From: Antrodiella citrinella
Lineage: Eukaryota > Basidiomycota > Agaricomycetes > Polyporales > Steccherinaceae
NCBI GenBank assembly: GCA_004802725.1
Contig: SGPM01000007.1
Coordinates: 1 to 64,000, forward strand
Length of the DNA: 64,000 bases
Direction of reading: 5' to 3'
This document shows positions 12,784 to 24,767 of this stretch, piece by piece (within the stretch, counting starts at the first letter, position 1; each line of letters starts with the position of its first letter). The position numbers were made by a program, and so were the translations under genes. The notes under the pieces were generated by a model that was given only the letters and a program-made list of their open reading frames with translations, was not told where the DNA came from and did not search any database.

Positions 12784-14672
12784 TCAGGGACTGTCAGGGG
12801 ATGCTGGACCCTTCGGCGTCCCCTCGACACCGATCAACTGCGATTCGCCATCTCCTGCTGTCGTCAGAAAACTCATCACGCTCGTCGCGCCCTTGACCCC
12901 CTGCAACCCGCACCTCTCCACGAAATCACCGCACACCTCCTTCATCTGTCCATTCACCAAACTCGTGAAATTCTCGAGCGGGCACGACGACCCCGGTCCA
13001 GAGTCACACACAGGGAAGGGGAATGGCGCGTCATTCACGCGGACGCGGACGAACGTGTGATTCGTGCCCTGGAATGCCTTGCTGTTCGTGATATTGAATG
13101 TCCCGCCGAAGATGTTGGCTTTGTGGACTATGCCTTGTTGCTGCCGTTGCTGCAGCGTTGTCCCGTCGATAGTGCATGTCATGCGTTCGAGCGCGATGTG
13201 TCCGAGGAAGCTGACGAGATATGTGCTGTGGAAGAAGCGGGTTGGATCGGTGATGCGGCGGGTGACGGGGAGTGGGTAGTTGGTTTCGGTCTCTCCGGGG
13301 AAAGTGGTGGTGCTGTTCCATAGTCCCAGGGCGGCCAAGACTGGTGGCATATTGTTGTCGTGCTAGAGGCACAGTATCAGTTGTTATCCATTGTGAGGTA
13401 GAGGAGAGAACATCATACAGTCATGGCCACGATCAAGGGAGGTGGGGTAAGTGTCCCATTTGCTACCGTTTTCCCTGGGCCCACGACAAAGAGATCAGAG
13501 ATGGCTTTGACCCACGGCCATCCATTTGTCGCTGAGAGCGGGTTCCCAGGTCCAGAGCCCCAGTAATAATTCAAGTCCGCAGCGTACTCGTAGTCGCGCC
13601 ACTCCTCCGCTACGATGCATCGTTAGTACAAGAAGTAAATAGAAGAGCACTTGACGACATACGTTCAAAGACTTTGCACCAGGTCGTATCTCCATTGATA
13701 GAGAACTCGAATCCGCAGAGATCCTGCATAACACCAATATCCGTCGCATTCAACACCAATCCGTCCAAGAACGTGTTCAGTCTAGCCGCAGTGCGATTCT
13801 GGAACGTTGACCTCCACAAATTCGAATTGGTCGAACCCAGCTGCGAGGGTGGCCCGTACGCCGGGCAAGAAGAGGACGGGGTGACGGAGTCCGCGAATGT
13901 GGTGTTTACGGCGGAATCAGGTAGGGTGATGACGGTGCCGCGGTTGAGGTTGGTGTTGTTGATGTAGTTGCCCTGAGAGAGGTATCCGCGGACGAAGTAC
14001 GTCGCGGTATCAACGACGCGCTGCTGGTTTGCGGCCCTGTATAGTACGAACACATGTGTCAATAATGACACTTCGCAGAAGAACGGAGATATGCGAACCA
14101 TACGGTAAAATTCGAACCACCTGGGGTCAAGCCATATCGCTGTCTCAAGTTGACGCCTAGCGCAAACGACTCTCCCGCACCAGTCGAAGTCAAGAACAAC
14201 GACTCATGGGACACATCGTCGACCGGTGGGACCCAAGACGAAATGAAGCTCAGTGGACCCCACGCGGTGTACGACGTGTTCTGGAATTTCGCAAACAAGC
14301 TTTCCCAACCAGCGAACGAGCCAGGTTCGGGGTATCGCCTGTCATCGACGGTAACCAAAATTCAATGAATGTGAGCTTGGACGTGGATCAATGAAACGCT
14401 GAATGGGAAGCAACGTACGTGCCGTGTCTGACGAAATACGCCGCTTGGTCCACGACGCAGCCCTCTGGAGTGTCATACGACAACCCAGCCTGCGAAGGTG
14501 CACGGAAGTACGGAGACGCCGGCCCGGAGTGGTGGACGGGATTAAATCCAGCCAGAGGGTGCGTTTCCATGAGGGCAGTAGCTACCGCGAGTCTGTCGTC
14601 GAATACAAGGTCCATCTGGGCGTTCGCAGTCAGGATGATTGCACCCAAGGAGACTAATAGCAATGCCGCCAT
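12784..14672 (-). CDS. Secreted histidine-type acid phosphatase (phytase-like)
   Basis: Branch-2 histidine phosphatase expected to release phosphate from phosphate esters outside the cell. Five exons: 14672-14419, 14338-14099, 14036-13663, 13609-13419 and 13362-12784; 545 residues, phases all close. Residues 1-19 form a signal peptide. The catalytic loop RHGTRYP, with the His that becomes phosphorylated, is at about 82-88 and is split by intron 1. The proton-donor HD motif (HDNNMPPVLAALG) begins at about residue 354, exactly at the start of exon 5. Several N-x-S/T sites and paired Cys fit secretion. Intron 2 uses the unusual donor GTTCGC. Whether phytate or another ester is preferred cannot be told. 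A TATA box lies 70 bases upstream of the ATG. Confidence 0.9.
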
Positions 14673-17635
14673 GATTGAGGTGTCAAGAGAGCCAGTGAAG
14701 CTAAAGCGCCTGGAGCCGGCTGGGACGGACGCGAAGCTCGGTTTATAGGACCTTCAGAGCGTTGGTTCCCGACGAATGTGCGACGGTGGCACGCCGATAC
14801 TTCCCGTCTATTTCGATCTTCATTTGTATGTTTTTGTATTCAGCCGTTTGCATAGATGTGCGGGTCGACATTAATATTTGGAGACACACATCGTTTAGAA
14901 GTCCGATGACATCTCACGCCATCGTGACCTCAATGACCACTTGCAAGTCCAGTCTTCCGTACAGAGTCTCGAGGAATACGAAGTTGCTGAGCTGATTACA
15001 TCTCAAGGACAAGAGCGTGGTTTTGCATACAAGTTGCGCCGATGTTGTCGACTAATAGTCGATGGTCGTGGTGGGAGAAGAGTGACAAGCTCAAATGTCA
15101 CAGACATGAAAATAGCGTTGTGTGGCGGTCTGAAATCGTGGATGCCAGCGAGTGATGCCGCTAGATGCCGTTCCAATCTCCGAACGTGTCTAAGGACTCT
15201 ACCAATGTCGACCCGTACATTATAGATGATCAATATCATCATGACGTGCATCTGGTCAATGTGGATTCTGGCTGTGTCCCTCAATTTGGGAGAGAAGCAA
15301 CGTTTGTGGAGACACGACGGTGTCGACCGCACCCGACAGCTCGCTTGCATTGCTGAGCGCTGGTCCCTGGAAGATATCAACAAAAAAAACATGATTTATA
15401 TTTGCCAGCGAGGCCTGTTGGAGGCCTGCGTATAAGTACAGTATCGGGATGAACGATACTGGCGCAGCATCCGTTCGTCATTTCCGTCGATTGCGGCGCC
15501 CGACCACTTTAGGAGAATCTTGCGTCAGAACACATGTAGACAATTCCGACATAAACCGCCCTATGTTGAAACATCTTCAAGCTGCTCGAGAGCGTCGAGT
15601 AGTGAACTTTGGGGTATCTTGAAGCCACCACTGGCTCCACCACTAAAATAGAAAGATAAAAAATATGACGACTTGCAATGCTTATTTAAAGCTTAAAGAT
15701 GGTTTACCACACCGTTATACACCTTCTTGACGTCTAGTTGTGACTCGGATGGGTCTGACACGGACACGTGCGCCCTCTTCTCCTATCTGACGAGCTGAAA
15801 GGCTAGCGATCATCGATCATCTTCCAAGTATAGTTCATATACGGCTGATGTAGATGCCAGAGTTGCACACGTTGCACCCCGCATGAAAAGATGATTACCG
15901 CACCCAAACAACAACATGGAGTGTTGCCAATGGTCGGTCAGAATCTCGCACATTCGTTGTGATCGTACTGAAAGACGAGCGGGTAAATACACCAAGAATA
16001 GTGAAGGCGCATGTCAATGAATATAATCGGCACGTACCTGTGGATCGTCAAAATCAGAATGTCAAGGTTGGAGTACTGATAAATGGGCCTGACAACGGTA
16101 CGACGGAGTTCCGAGGTGCGGTGTACATATGCATGTACATGCTTGACACGATGTGCTGAGCAATTGTATTCAATATTCAATATTCAACGCTTCAAGCTGA
16201 ACCTTGAAGCTATGATTTTGAACAGCATATCAATGTGCGTCGTTGAGGAGCATAAGACAAAACAAAAGGAAGAGGCAATAGTTGCCCTCCAATTGACCAT
16301 TTTACAGATGATGTCTCCTGTCGGTGGTCGTCCTTCAGATTCATTCGTGCGTTGTGCGTAAGTGCGAAGATCCAAAGCCACGGACTCGGATCAAAGTTTA
16401 CGGGCCAGACATGACGTGTTTGTACAACGCCACGAGGGTATTGCGAGATAGTTTGGTATACTGTAGGAACTCGATCGATGGATATAGCGGTATGTTCACA
16501 CCGAGGACATATGATGGGTATGTATCGGTTCGGATGAAAAACATCGATATGAACCGAAGCTCTAGCCGTGCCGATACTAAGCAGTGATAACGACAAGCCA
16601 GTTGAAACAGGGTATTCTGCAGACAATGTACAGTAAGTATTCAACCGCATACAGACAAGCAATAGAACATACACCTAGTAAGACCCCACGCTCCTCCTGG
16701 AAATGATAAACACGTTCCTCTGTTGTAGGCACGTCCTCTCACGAGACTGCGTCAGTCTCATTCAATCGCTTTTCGCGCCAGAAAGGACAAAGGGAACGGG
16801 GACGTGAGTGAAGCTACGCTTTCGTAGCTCGGGAAGTATAGAGGGGCACGGGGCCTCCCCACGTGAAGCTGGAAAGAAACAAACGGGCCAAGCGCAATGT
16901 GACTAGTGTCGGTGAGAGCGTAATCAAAACCCGCTCGACGTCGTGCGAGATAGCGGCGAGGACATGATGGTCGTTGGGTGGAACGATGAGGATGAAACGA
17001 ACCGAGTCCCGAGTCCACGGAAGTGGAACGTTGATCGGACTGCCACGTGGGGCGTGAGATCGGTTTGCGATCGCAACCTGCTCGAATTCACACCTGCTCG
17101 AACCGAACTCATCTCATCCGCCGCCATCGTCTTGCAACCCTTTCTCTTCGTCGTTGACGACGTTCTCCGCGCACACAAAAACAACGACGGGGGTCTTTGC
17201 CTAAACGCACACAACGGCGGCGATGGAGGAGGAACCAGCGCACCAGTTTATTCATGCCACTCTGCCAACGCATTCAGAATTCGATAGGGAACATATGTGA
17301 GTCTTGTTCTTGCTCCCGTCCCCGTCGTCGGCTGCCTTCACTTGGCGGTCGCTGCAGGCAGTGCATCTGAGGGATCCAGGCTGTGAGTGTGGGTGTGGGT
17401 GTGAGGGCGTTGTTGTCGGCGATGGCAGCGAGCGAGGGAGAATGAGGGAAAGAGAGAGGAGAGGTGTTTCCCGGCCCAGGACCAAGAGAACGGATAGCCC
17501 GAGTCCAAGTATTTGGGTCGTTGCAAGGCGTCGCTCTCACTCTCACTCTCACCATCTACAAGTACTCTACTCTTCCCTCTTTACGTTGTCGTCGTTCTTT
17601 AACTTTGCTGACCCGCTTCTTCTTCGCCGTCGGAC
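14673..17635. other. Divergent promoter region, phosphatase / velvet
   Basis: Almost 3 kb without a recognisable gene. TATTCAATATTCAATATTCAA near 16170 is a small direct repeat. From about 17360 to 17630 the DNA has pyrimidine-rich runs, common in fungal leaders. An ATG at 17223 opens a short frame that could be a 5' exon of the velvet gene (see there). Confidence 0.5.
14742..14747 (-). promoter_or_regulatory. Likely TATA box of the acid phosphatase gene
   Basis: TATAAA on the minus strand, 70 bases upstream of the ATG at 14672. Confidence 0.45.
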
Positions 17636-20600
17636 ATGGCACACGCCCGCCCGCTCGACCGCAGAGAGTATGAGCTCACAGTCCGTCAGGAGCCAAAGCA
17701 AGCCAGAATGTGTGGTGTCGGCGGTAAAGGTTTATTTCCTTCTCCTACGCCAGGAATATCGTCCCCGCGTTCCCCCATGTCTCGCATTCGGCTACTCGTA
17801 TGTGGTTCAGAACACGTCGCTGACTAAATGCTTTCGTTACAGCCGACCGACGACCTATCGACCCACCACCCATCGTTCAGTTGCGTGTGATTGACCACAC
17901 TGGCAAGCGACCAAGCAGCAGCTCGAGTCGGGCAAGCTCACCAGGTCCGTCCCAGCGCTCATATTCGCGACCTTTGATCATAATTGACATTTATCGCAGA
18001 AGCACCAAGTCCAACATCATCCCTGTCATTCCTTCAAAATCCATACTACTTCATGTTTGCGAGTCTAGCGAAACCGGACGAGGACGTCGAATTGCACTGG
18101 CTCAAGGTACGTGCGCGTTTTGCTTAGGCATGCCGGTTCTCACCCCAAGATAGGATGGGAAAACGCGATGTACAACCGGATCTGTTGTCTCGTCGCTATA
18201 CCATCTCAAAGATTCAGAGAACTCGAACGAAGATGCAGGATTCTTTGTATTTCCAGACCTGAGCGTGCGGACAGAGGGCAGCTACAGACTAAAACTGAGT
18301 CTGTTTGAGGTTGTAGGGTGCGTTATTATGATGTTTCGTTGGTCCACATCATTGACACGAGTACAGAGCGAGTGTGTACCATTGCAAATCAATATTTTCC
18401 GCGCCTTTCTATGTGTACACGGCCAAGAAGTTCCCAGGGATGGAAGGTAGGCACATTTGACCGATGAATCTACTGCATATCTCACCTGTCCGTGTAGAAT
18501 CGACGCCGCTGTCATGCTCTCTAGCTGACCAGGGAATCAAGATCCGTATTCGCAAAGACATTCGGGTTCGGAAACGACCCATGACAATGCAGGCTATGTC
18601 ACCACCGCATCCTCTACCTGTTCCGTTGCCATCTGGTTCTGCATCGCAGCTCCCTTCGTCATCAGGCCCTCCCGTGCGTCTTGACCCTCCGCCAGGTAGC
18701 AGTGGGGGATATGGTGCAAGTAGCAGCAGCAACGTATCTCACAGTGGCGGACCCGCTTTACCCAGCAGCTCAGACCCGCCAGTCAGATTAGACAGCCAAC
18801 CTTTTGGTGGAGGTGGAGGGCCTGTACGGTTGGACATGCATCCTCCGCCACCACTGACTGTACTACCTGTCGGTCTCAACGCCGGCGGTTCTGCTAGTTC
18901 ATCATCGGGTGGGACGAATGCGAGCGCAAACGCCCCTCCAGCACCAGTGAGATTGGAAATTCCGCCTCCGACGCCTTCGCATCAAATGCATGGCGGCAGT
19001 CATTTCCCAAGCAGTTCAGACCCGCCTGTCCTAATCGGGGAACTAGACGTCGAAGCGGAACGGGAAGAACAGAGACGAGCAGCAGAGAGGGAACGTGAGG
19101 AACGAGAGAAGGACAGGGACAGGGAACGTCAGCAGCAGAGGGAGCGAGAGAGGGAATGGGAACGCGAACGCGAAAGGGAGCGGGAACGGGAGGAAGAACG
19201 CGAACGCGAGAGAGAACGGGACAGGAGGCGACGAGGATCGATGGCCGCGAATGCTTCGGGTCCTGGAGTCGCAGGCGTATCTTTGAGACGGGAGCCATCC
19301 AGCACGAATGTGTCGATTCATACGGGCACATCGTCATCAAGTGTAAGTCTCAGCAGCAGACGAGAGAGTAAGCGGGCGAGGCAGGATGCTGGTCCCAGCG
19401 AGGGTATGATTGGCCTGACACCAGTCAACACACAAGGCGGAGACGTTGAAGATTCGAGCCCGACAAGTGCAAGCACTGCACAGGGTTGGACACCTATTGA
19501 TCCATCTTTAACGACACCATCGCATGCACCAGAAGGACATCCGTCTCATGCTCCTCCACAACAACAGCAACATGGGTATCCTCCGTACGACCATCGATTC
19601 CCTGCACCGTCGGCCCCGTACCATTATGACCATCATGCGCCTCCTCCTCCACAGGCGGCTCCTCATCACTACGGTCCACCTCCTCACGCACAGCACGCTC
19701 ATCCATCTCATTCACATTCTTCGCATCCTTCGTATGCACACATGCCTCCTCCGCCTCCTCACACACAACATGCCTCGTATCCCCCACCGCATCCGACACA
19801 TCCATCGTATCCACCTACGTGGGGTGCTCCACCACCTCCAACTTATGACCCTTACGCTCATCCACACTACGGCCACCCTCCTTCTCATCATCCTTCTCAT
19901 CACCCGTCGTACGGGCCTCCACCTCCTCATGCTGCTCCACCTCCACCTCAACGATATGGAGAGTACGCTGGGTACCCGTCCCATCCGCCGCCCCCGCCAG
20001 CAGGTTACGGAGCTTACTATGAGCATCAACCACCACAGCCACAGCCGCCGCAGACCCACGGCGGACATCATGGGTATACAACGCCGGGAAGTCCTGGCGG
20101 AGGTGGCCAAGGAGCACCACCACCAGCCGGATACGAGTACGGGCCTGTGCCAGAACGGAACCCCGCCCCCGCTGGAAATACGTCTGCTGGACCACCTCGA
20201 TCCAACAGCGGATATGGGTCCTTCCCCCCTCCACCTCCATCGTCCTCATCTTCCCACTACAACACGGGTCCGCCGCCACCCGGCCAGTTTTCTCAGCCCT
20301 CTCCGCAAGCTCAACAAGGTCCTCATGCAGGGCCAGGGTACGCCGGCCCGGCACAGCAGGGCAGACCGGCACAGTACCAGTTGAATCCTCCTGCAGGTGC
20401 ATACGGTGCCTACCCCGGCCCACCCGCGCCGCCAGAGAGCCAGTGGGCACAGACAACGTCTCCCCCGAACGCAGCGGCTCCGAGCTCTTCGTCGTCGTTC
20501 CCTGCGCACCCACCTCCGGGAGCGTGGAGCTCTACGCCTGCTGCGTTCGAGTCGTATGGCAGCAATGCGCCGTCACAGCAGGGGTACGCGACGGGTGCTG

Positions 20601-20725
20601 GGAGAATTCAGCTCGCGCCCATCAGGCCGCCCAGGGGCGACTCGCCGGACAGGGGGAGTGGGAGTGGGATTTCGGGGAAGAAGAACCCGTTGAGTATTGG
20701 GAATATCATTTCGGAGGATGCGTGA
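17636..20725 (+). CDS. Velvet-family developmental regulator with very long tail
   Basis: Velvet proteins are nuclear DNA-binding regulators that link sporulation and secondary metabolism. Six exons: 17636-17729, 17843-17944, 18000-18106, 18154-18317, 18367-18446 and 18498-20725; phases close to 924 residues. The velvet domain covers about residues 8-205: [20 protein letters not shown], then [65 protein letters not shown] and [16 protein letters not shown]. The remaining 700-odd residues are low complexity: a block with repeated PVRLD-like motifs, an Arg/Glu block, a long His/Pro/Tyr region, and a conserved-looking end ([13 protein letters not shown]). Which velvet class it is (VeA, VelB, VosA) cannot be fixed; the domain has no internal insertion of the VelB type. 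An alternative start at 17223 would need a 370-nt intron into the same exon. Confidence 0.9.
18660..19050 (+). repeat. PVRLD motif repeats in the velvet tail
   Basis: Five related units in the coding tail: [44 protein letters not shown] and [10 protein letters not shown], several preceded by a run of Ser (PSSS). Spacing is irregular. Confidence 0.7.
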
Positions 20726-22465
20726 GTGTGCAACGAAGGTGTGAAGAGAATATTGCTTTGGTTGCTAGACGGATGTCGTGTATTATTTTACCATTGCTGG
20801 GGTTTGGGTCGTTTTCTGCAAGCCTTCAATGGATGTAACATACAAACCATCAGTTTTCTAACGTGCTTCATCTGTTTCGTTCACAATGCACATGGCACCA
20901 ACGACAGCCAACGACCAGACTGAGGCGAAGTCTAACGGATCTTAGAGTATACGAGCATGTTTGCGCTCACCGATGTCGCACTCGATGTATACCCTGAGAC
21001 CTGTCCGTGAATACAGCGGAGCTATTGAGCAGCGTGCTCTCGGATACCTAGACAGAAACCCGAACCGGCGGGCATTTGGCACGAGTTCAAACTCGGCGAG
21101 CCGAATCCTTATGCACCGCCGCTCAATCACGGTGGGTTCGAAGACGCGTGTGCGATAATGCGAAAGCTATGCATCTGCGGCCAATTTTGAAAGATCCTAA
21201 TGAGCGGATCTGCCACTGGCAGGCACTCTCGATGTGCTTTGAGATTTAGGCAAACATCATGGGACGTTGGCAGGGTGATCCAGACATAAAGATTGGGACC
21301 GTGCTTGATTGACATGTAAAATGAACTTTAAGATACATGTCTGCAATGTGGCGGTACCGAATGACGAAATGTATGTGTTCTTTTGAACATGAGCGTATGT
21401 TTCGAAATAGATCTAGAAAGACTCGTTGTCACTGACGCGGCATAGACGTTGGGATGTAACACGAACTTGACGGCGAAGGTGACAGCTGGCGTCGACTTGA
21501 GGCTTCCGAATGACGAGCGACGTCGGTAGATCCACTGCAGAAGGGTATGCTCGGTAGCTAGATGGGACAGTGTCTATCATTGAGATAACGTACACTAAAT
21601 TGAACCGTCGGTGCCACATTCGTTGTTCAATACTAGAGCACTGCTATGCCGCTCGGTAGGCTACGCTCAGCTGAAACCAGTTTGGAGGGTGCCACATTCT
21701 TCGTATGTATACGTGCACTGGCAGATCCTGTACTGTGTGGGGGACGACTAAATAAACAAGCGTCACCATAGACGAAGTAATTCATACATACGAGCCCACA
21801 CGTCGGAGCGACTTTGATATGTCCGCGATTTCCTCCAAGGTTTGCTGAATAGCCACAATCTTAGCGTCGGTATGACATTGCGACTTTCGACGATCATGCT
21901 GGTCTGCGCAATGCGCATGGATACTGGAATCTGAGACCAGGCCAGACTGAGACTCCCCGTTGCGCCACCGAAGAAAATTTGGTCCCTCTCTATACCCGCC
22001 GAATACTATGTCGTCGAGATGTCGATGGTACAGTAGTCATTGTCCGTCTCCGATCGCTGCAAACCGAACGGCGAAGAGCGCGGGAACTTGTGTCGATGAC
22101 GGCAGCGTCTACGGCTTGGCGCTGTCCGAGTCCGAGCAGGTACGGAGACTTTGAAAGAGATTCGCGTAAATTAAACGGAGGCACTGGATTGACGCCACAA
22201 CCCCCTGGTCGGTCGTTATTTGTGATAGTATGCCGTGTCCGCGATGAAAGAACACATATATTCTATCCTATGATATCGGCCAGTACTGTATAAACAAGAT
22301 ACGAGATGGTGTGAGGTAATGAAAGTGTAAAAGACGGAAAGGACCGAGGACTTGACTAGAACAACTTCAGACCAGGCACGTCCGATACACAGGAAGACCG
22401 ACAATCGTATGTGTAGCGCGTTGCAGAATATTGAGCGACATTTTGCCTGCGACTATGAGTCCGAT
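20726..22465. other. Convergent intergenic region
   Basis: 1.7 kb between the 3' ends of the velvet and SGNH esterase genes. Only short open frames without family features. No RNA gene seen. Confidence 0.5.
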
Positions 22466-24261
22466 TCAAGTTGCCCAACGTGCCTCCGGCCTAAGTCCCC
22501 AATCTTCCAGCCATGCCTCAAAGAGGTCTGCGATCTTCTGGTGACCGGCGACATTGGGATGCTGATTGCTGTTGGAATTGACACATTACAAGTTTTAGTC
22601 AGAAACATACGAAGGGGTAATGGAAAGACATTGAGCGTACTCTGGAAACACATCGCCAAACGTGACCCATCCTGTGGTGTCCACCAAGAACACGTTGCGA
22701 TCCCCGAGTGCATGCCTGATCATAGGGAATATATCAAGATGCCGATCCTTTCTGCACTTCACAACGGCGTCTGCTCACCGGGTGTTCACGACATTTTGGT
22801 AGCTGCCCTGGAGATACTGTCCGACTGTTCCGTCTGCGTTTGGCCATCCCCACTTGGAATATGAATTGTGATTGAGTATCGAATGATTTTCAAGATCAGC
22901 GCTCAGCTCTGGAGATGGAGACTCACCGGTGTGAAGACAAAGATAGGCTGAGTGTGATAGATTGTTCGGAGACGAGAGATGAAGATAAGATACGTCTTGT
23001 CGAGAAACGGATCAGAAATATAGGCAATCCGAGCCCATAGAAACATACCTTTTCAAAGGCGTCTGTAGTTATATTTTGCGAGGCATCGTTCGCTCTGACA
23101 TTCGGAATTGAGATACAGCACTTATGATCAGGTAAACACTGACCCAATATGAATTACGATGTGCGTCATTGCAGGGACATCACGAGCGAAGTCCCATGGC
23201 GTTGTGAAGTTGTGATCTGTGGTATAGAAGTACCCATCATCTTCAGTCTTCAAACTTTGTAAGGACACCATTATAATGTACAGGGCAGCACTAAAACATA
23301 CCCGAAAAAACTCATAGCTCAAGCCGTGCTGGTTCCCGTATGAAACGATATCCTATCGCTCTTTCAGAAACAATGTTGGTGCGTACATGTAGTAGCATCA
23401 GAGCACTCACCGTCAAAGCAGCACCCGGTTGAGCGACTACAGTGTGCTCAGCGCGGAACGCCTCCCCAGTCAAGAACGGCCATGCCTCATCGACGCCCTG
23501 GGGTAAGTACTGTCCCTATGGAGGCAAGCGATCAAATCGTCGTCGTCAGACCATTTCCACGTAATACTGTCATCGAGACGTACTGCGGAAAGAGAGTCAC
23601 CAATGAACTGAAACGCCAATTTAGAGGGAGTGTAAGCTGTAAGCCTGGCACCCTATGCCAGAGAAGGTATGAACAAGTGTCAACGATCGGAGCAACCTGA
23701 ATAAAGGAAGCGGATAAACACGAACAGCGTTGAGCTCGATCGTTTGTAGGTTGATGCGATTATTCTGCCAGCCTTCCACGTTGATGCGTACTACTGTGCT
23801 CGTTGTAGCGCTCTTTATTCGTTTTCCGTTCATGCTATTAGCAGGAAGCCCGAGAGTAATGCCATTTGAGCCTGCCGATACGTTCGCTTGCACAAACGGC
23901 TGGAAGTTCACAGAAACGCCAATAGATGCAGAAGGCGCTGTCGTGTGTGGGCCCAAGTTCAAGACCAATGTCTGAAGGTTTTCTACATTCAGCTTGAACC
24001 CAGACCCGGCCCTATACCATTCGTAAGTCGTTGTCAGCAATTGGGAGTTTGTCATATAACTGCTCACCACCATGTTCCAGGCGACAAGTCCCAGCGTCCA
24101 TGGAAGTATATCAATGGATGTTTGTTCGAAATCACGACGGGTACCGTGTCTTTTGAAGAGACTATGGACGAACCAGCAAGGAAACAAAGGAGAGAGTAAG
24201 CAAATCCTGGGTAACGCATCTTGAAGCAAATAGCGATGCTGACCACCACGAGTAGTCTCAT
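22466..24261 (-). CDS. Secreted SGNH/GDSL-type esterase
   Basis: Predicted extracellular ester hydrolase of the SGNH fold, like fungal carbohydrate esterases. Eleven exons (24261-24068, 24011-23726, 23652-23584, 23515-23411, 23352-23302, 23247-23144, 23094-23049, 22995-22927, 22852-22779, 22715-22641, 22568-22466) join in phase to 391 residues. A hydrophobic N-terminus with a late cleavage region fits a signal peptide. A beta-sandwich-like segment (FHGRWDLSPGTWW, FKLNVENLQTLVLNLGPHT) precedes the catalytic part. Block I is FIGDSLSAG with the catalytic Ser; block III is IGANDAS; block V is NQHPNVAGH, with the catalytic His in HPN. The usual DxxH Asp is represented by D in FPDNQHP. Intron 2 uses the donor GTTCGT. 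The substrate is unknown. Confidence 0.88.
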
Positions 24262-24767
24262 GGGTCATCTGTTATACTTATGGAAGAAGAGTGTACACCC
24301 TGCACATGCAGTTCAGCCAACGAAGTTGAACGAACGACCTAGACTCCAAGGCATTCAAGTTGTTACTGTCATGTGGTTGGCCGACGATAGTCCGTGTGCT
24401 TCTTCAACGTCCCCGAAGGCAATATGAATGGTCTTGCGGTTGGTCAACTGATAATTGAATATAGATGAAACTTGGATCGCGACAGAAGGAAGGCATGTAA
24501 TCGACATGGAGGTTCGGGCAAGTTGAACGTTGAAGGGCGCGTCGCGGCGACACGCGAGTCGCCGGTCACGCGTTTCACATGTGCATCTCACTTTGCCGTC
24601 TCGGAAGTAGGAAGTAGCCAAGAAGTATGTAGCAGATACAGACAGGTTCACAAAAGTTAGTACACCGTACAAGTACACACAAACATTATACCGGCCTCTG
24701 ATAACTTCAACTTGCGGTATCCGCATCCCTGTGGATGGGACCGTGGAGCGACTCGGAGTCCAACCCG
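24262..24767. other. Esterase promoter and La 3' flank
   Basis: 506 bases between two minus-strand genes. No gene, repeat or RNA was seen. Confidence 0.5.

Noticed and set aside
17223..17294. Upstream ATG reading MEEEPAHQFIHATLPTHSEF before a GTGAGT donor
   Set aside because: It would need a 370-nt intron, far longer than others here, and velvet homology begins at the ATG at 17636. Kept only as an alternative 5' exon.
19524..20384. Open frame of 286 codons overlapping the velvet tail
   Set aside because: It is a shifted reading of the His/Pro-rich repeat, full of Arg/Leu/Ile/His from the same repeats, with no splice or start support.
2653..20725. LaeA-velvet regulatory pair
   Set aside because: A methyltransferase of the UMTA/LaeA type and a velvet gene share the window, but they are 14 kb apart with unrelated genes between; nothing in sequence shows they act together.
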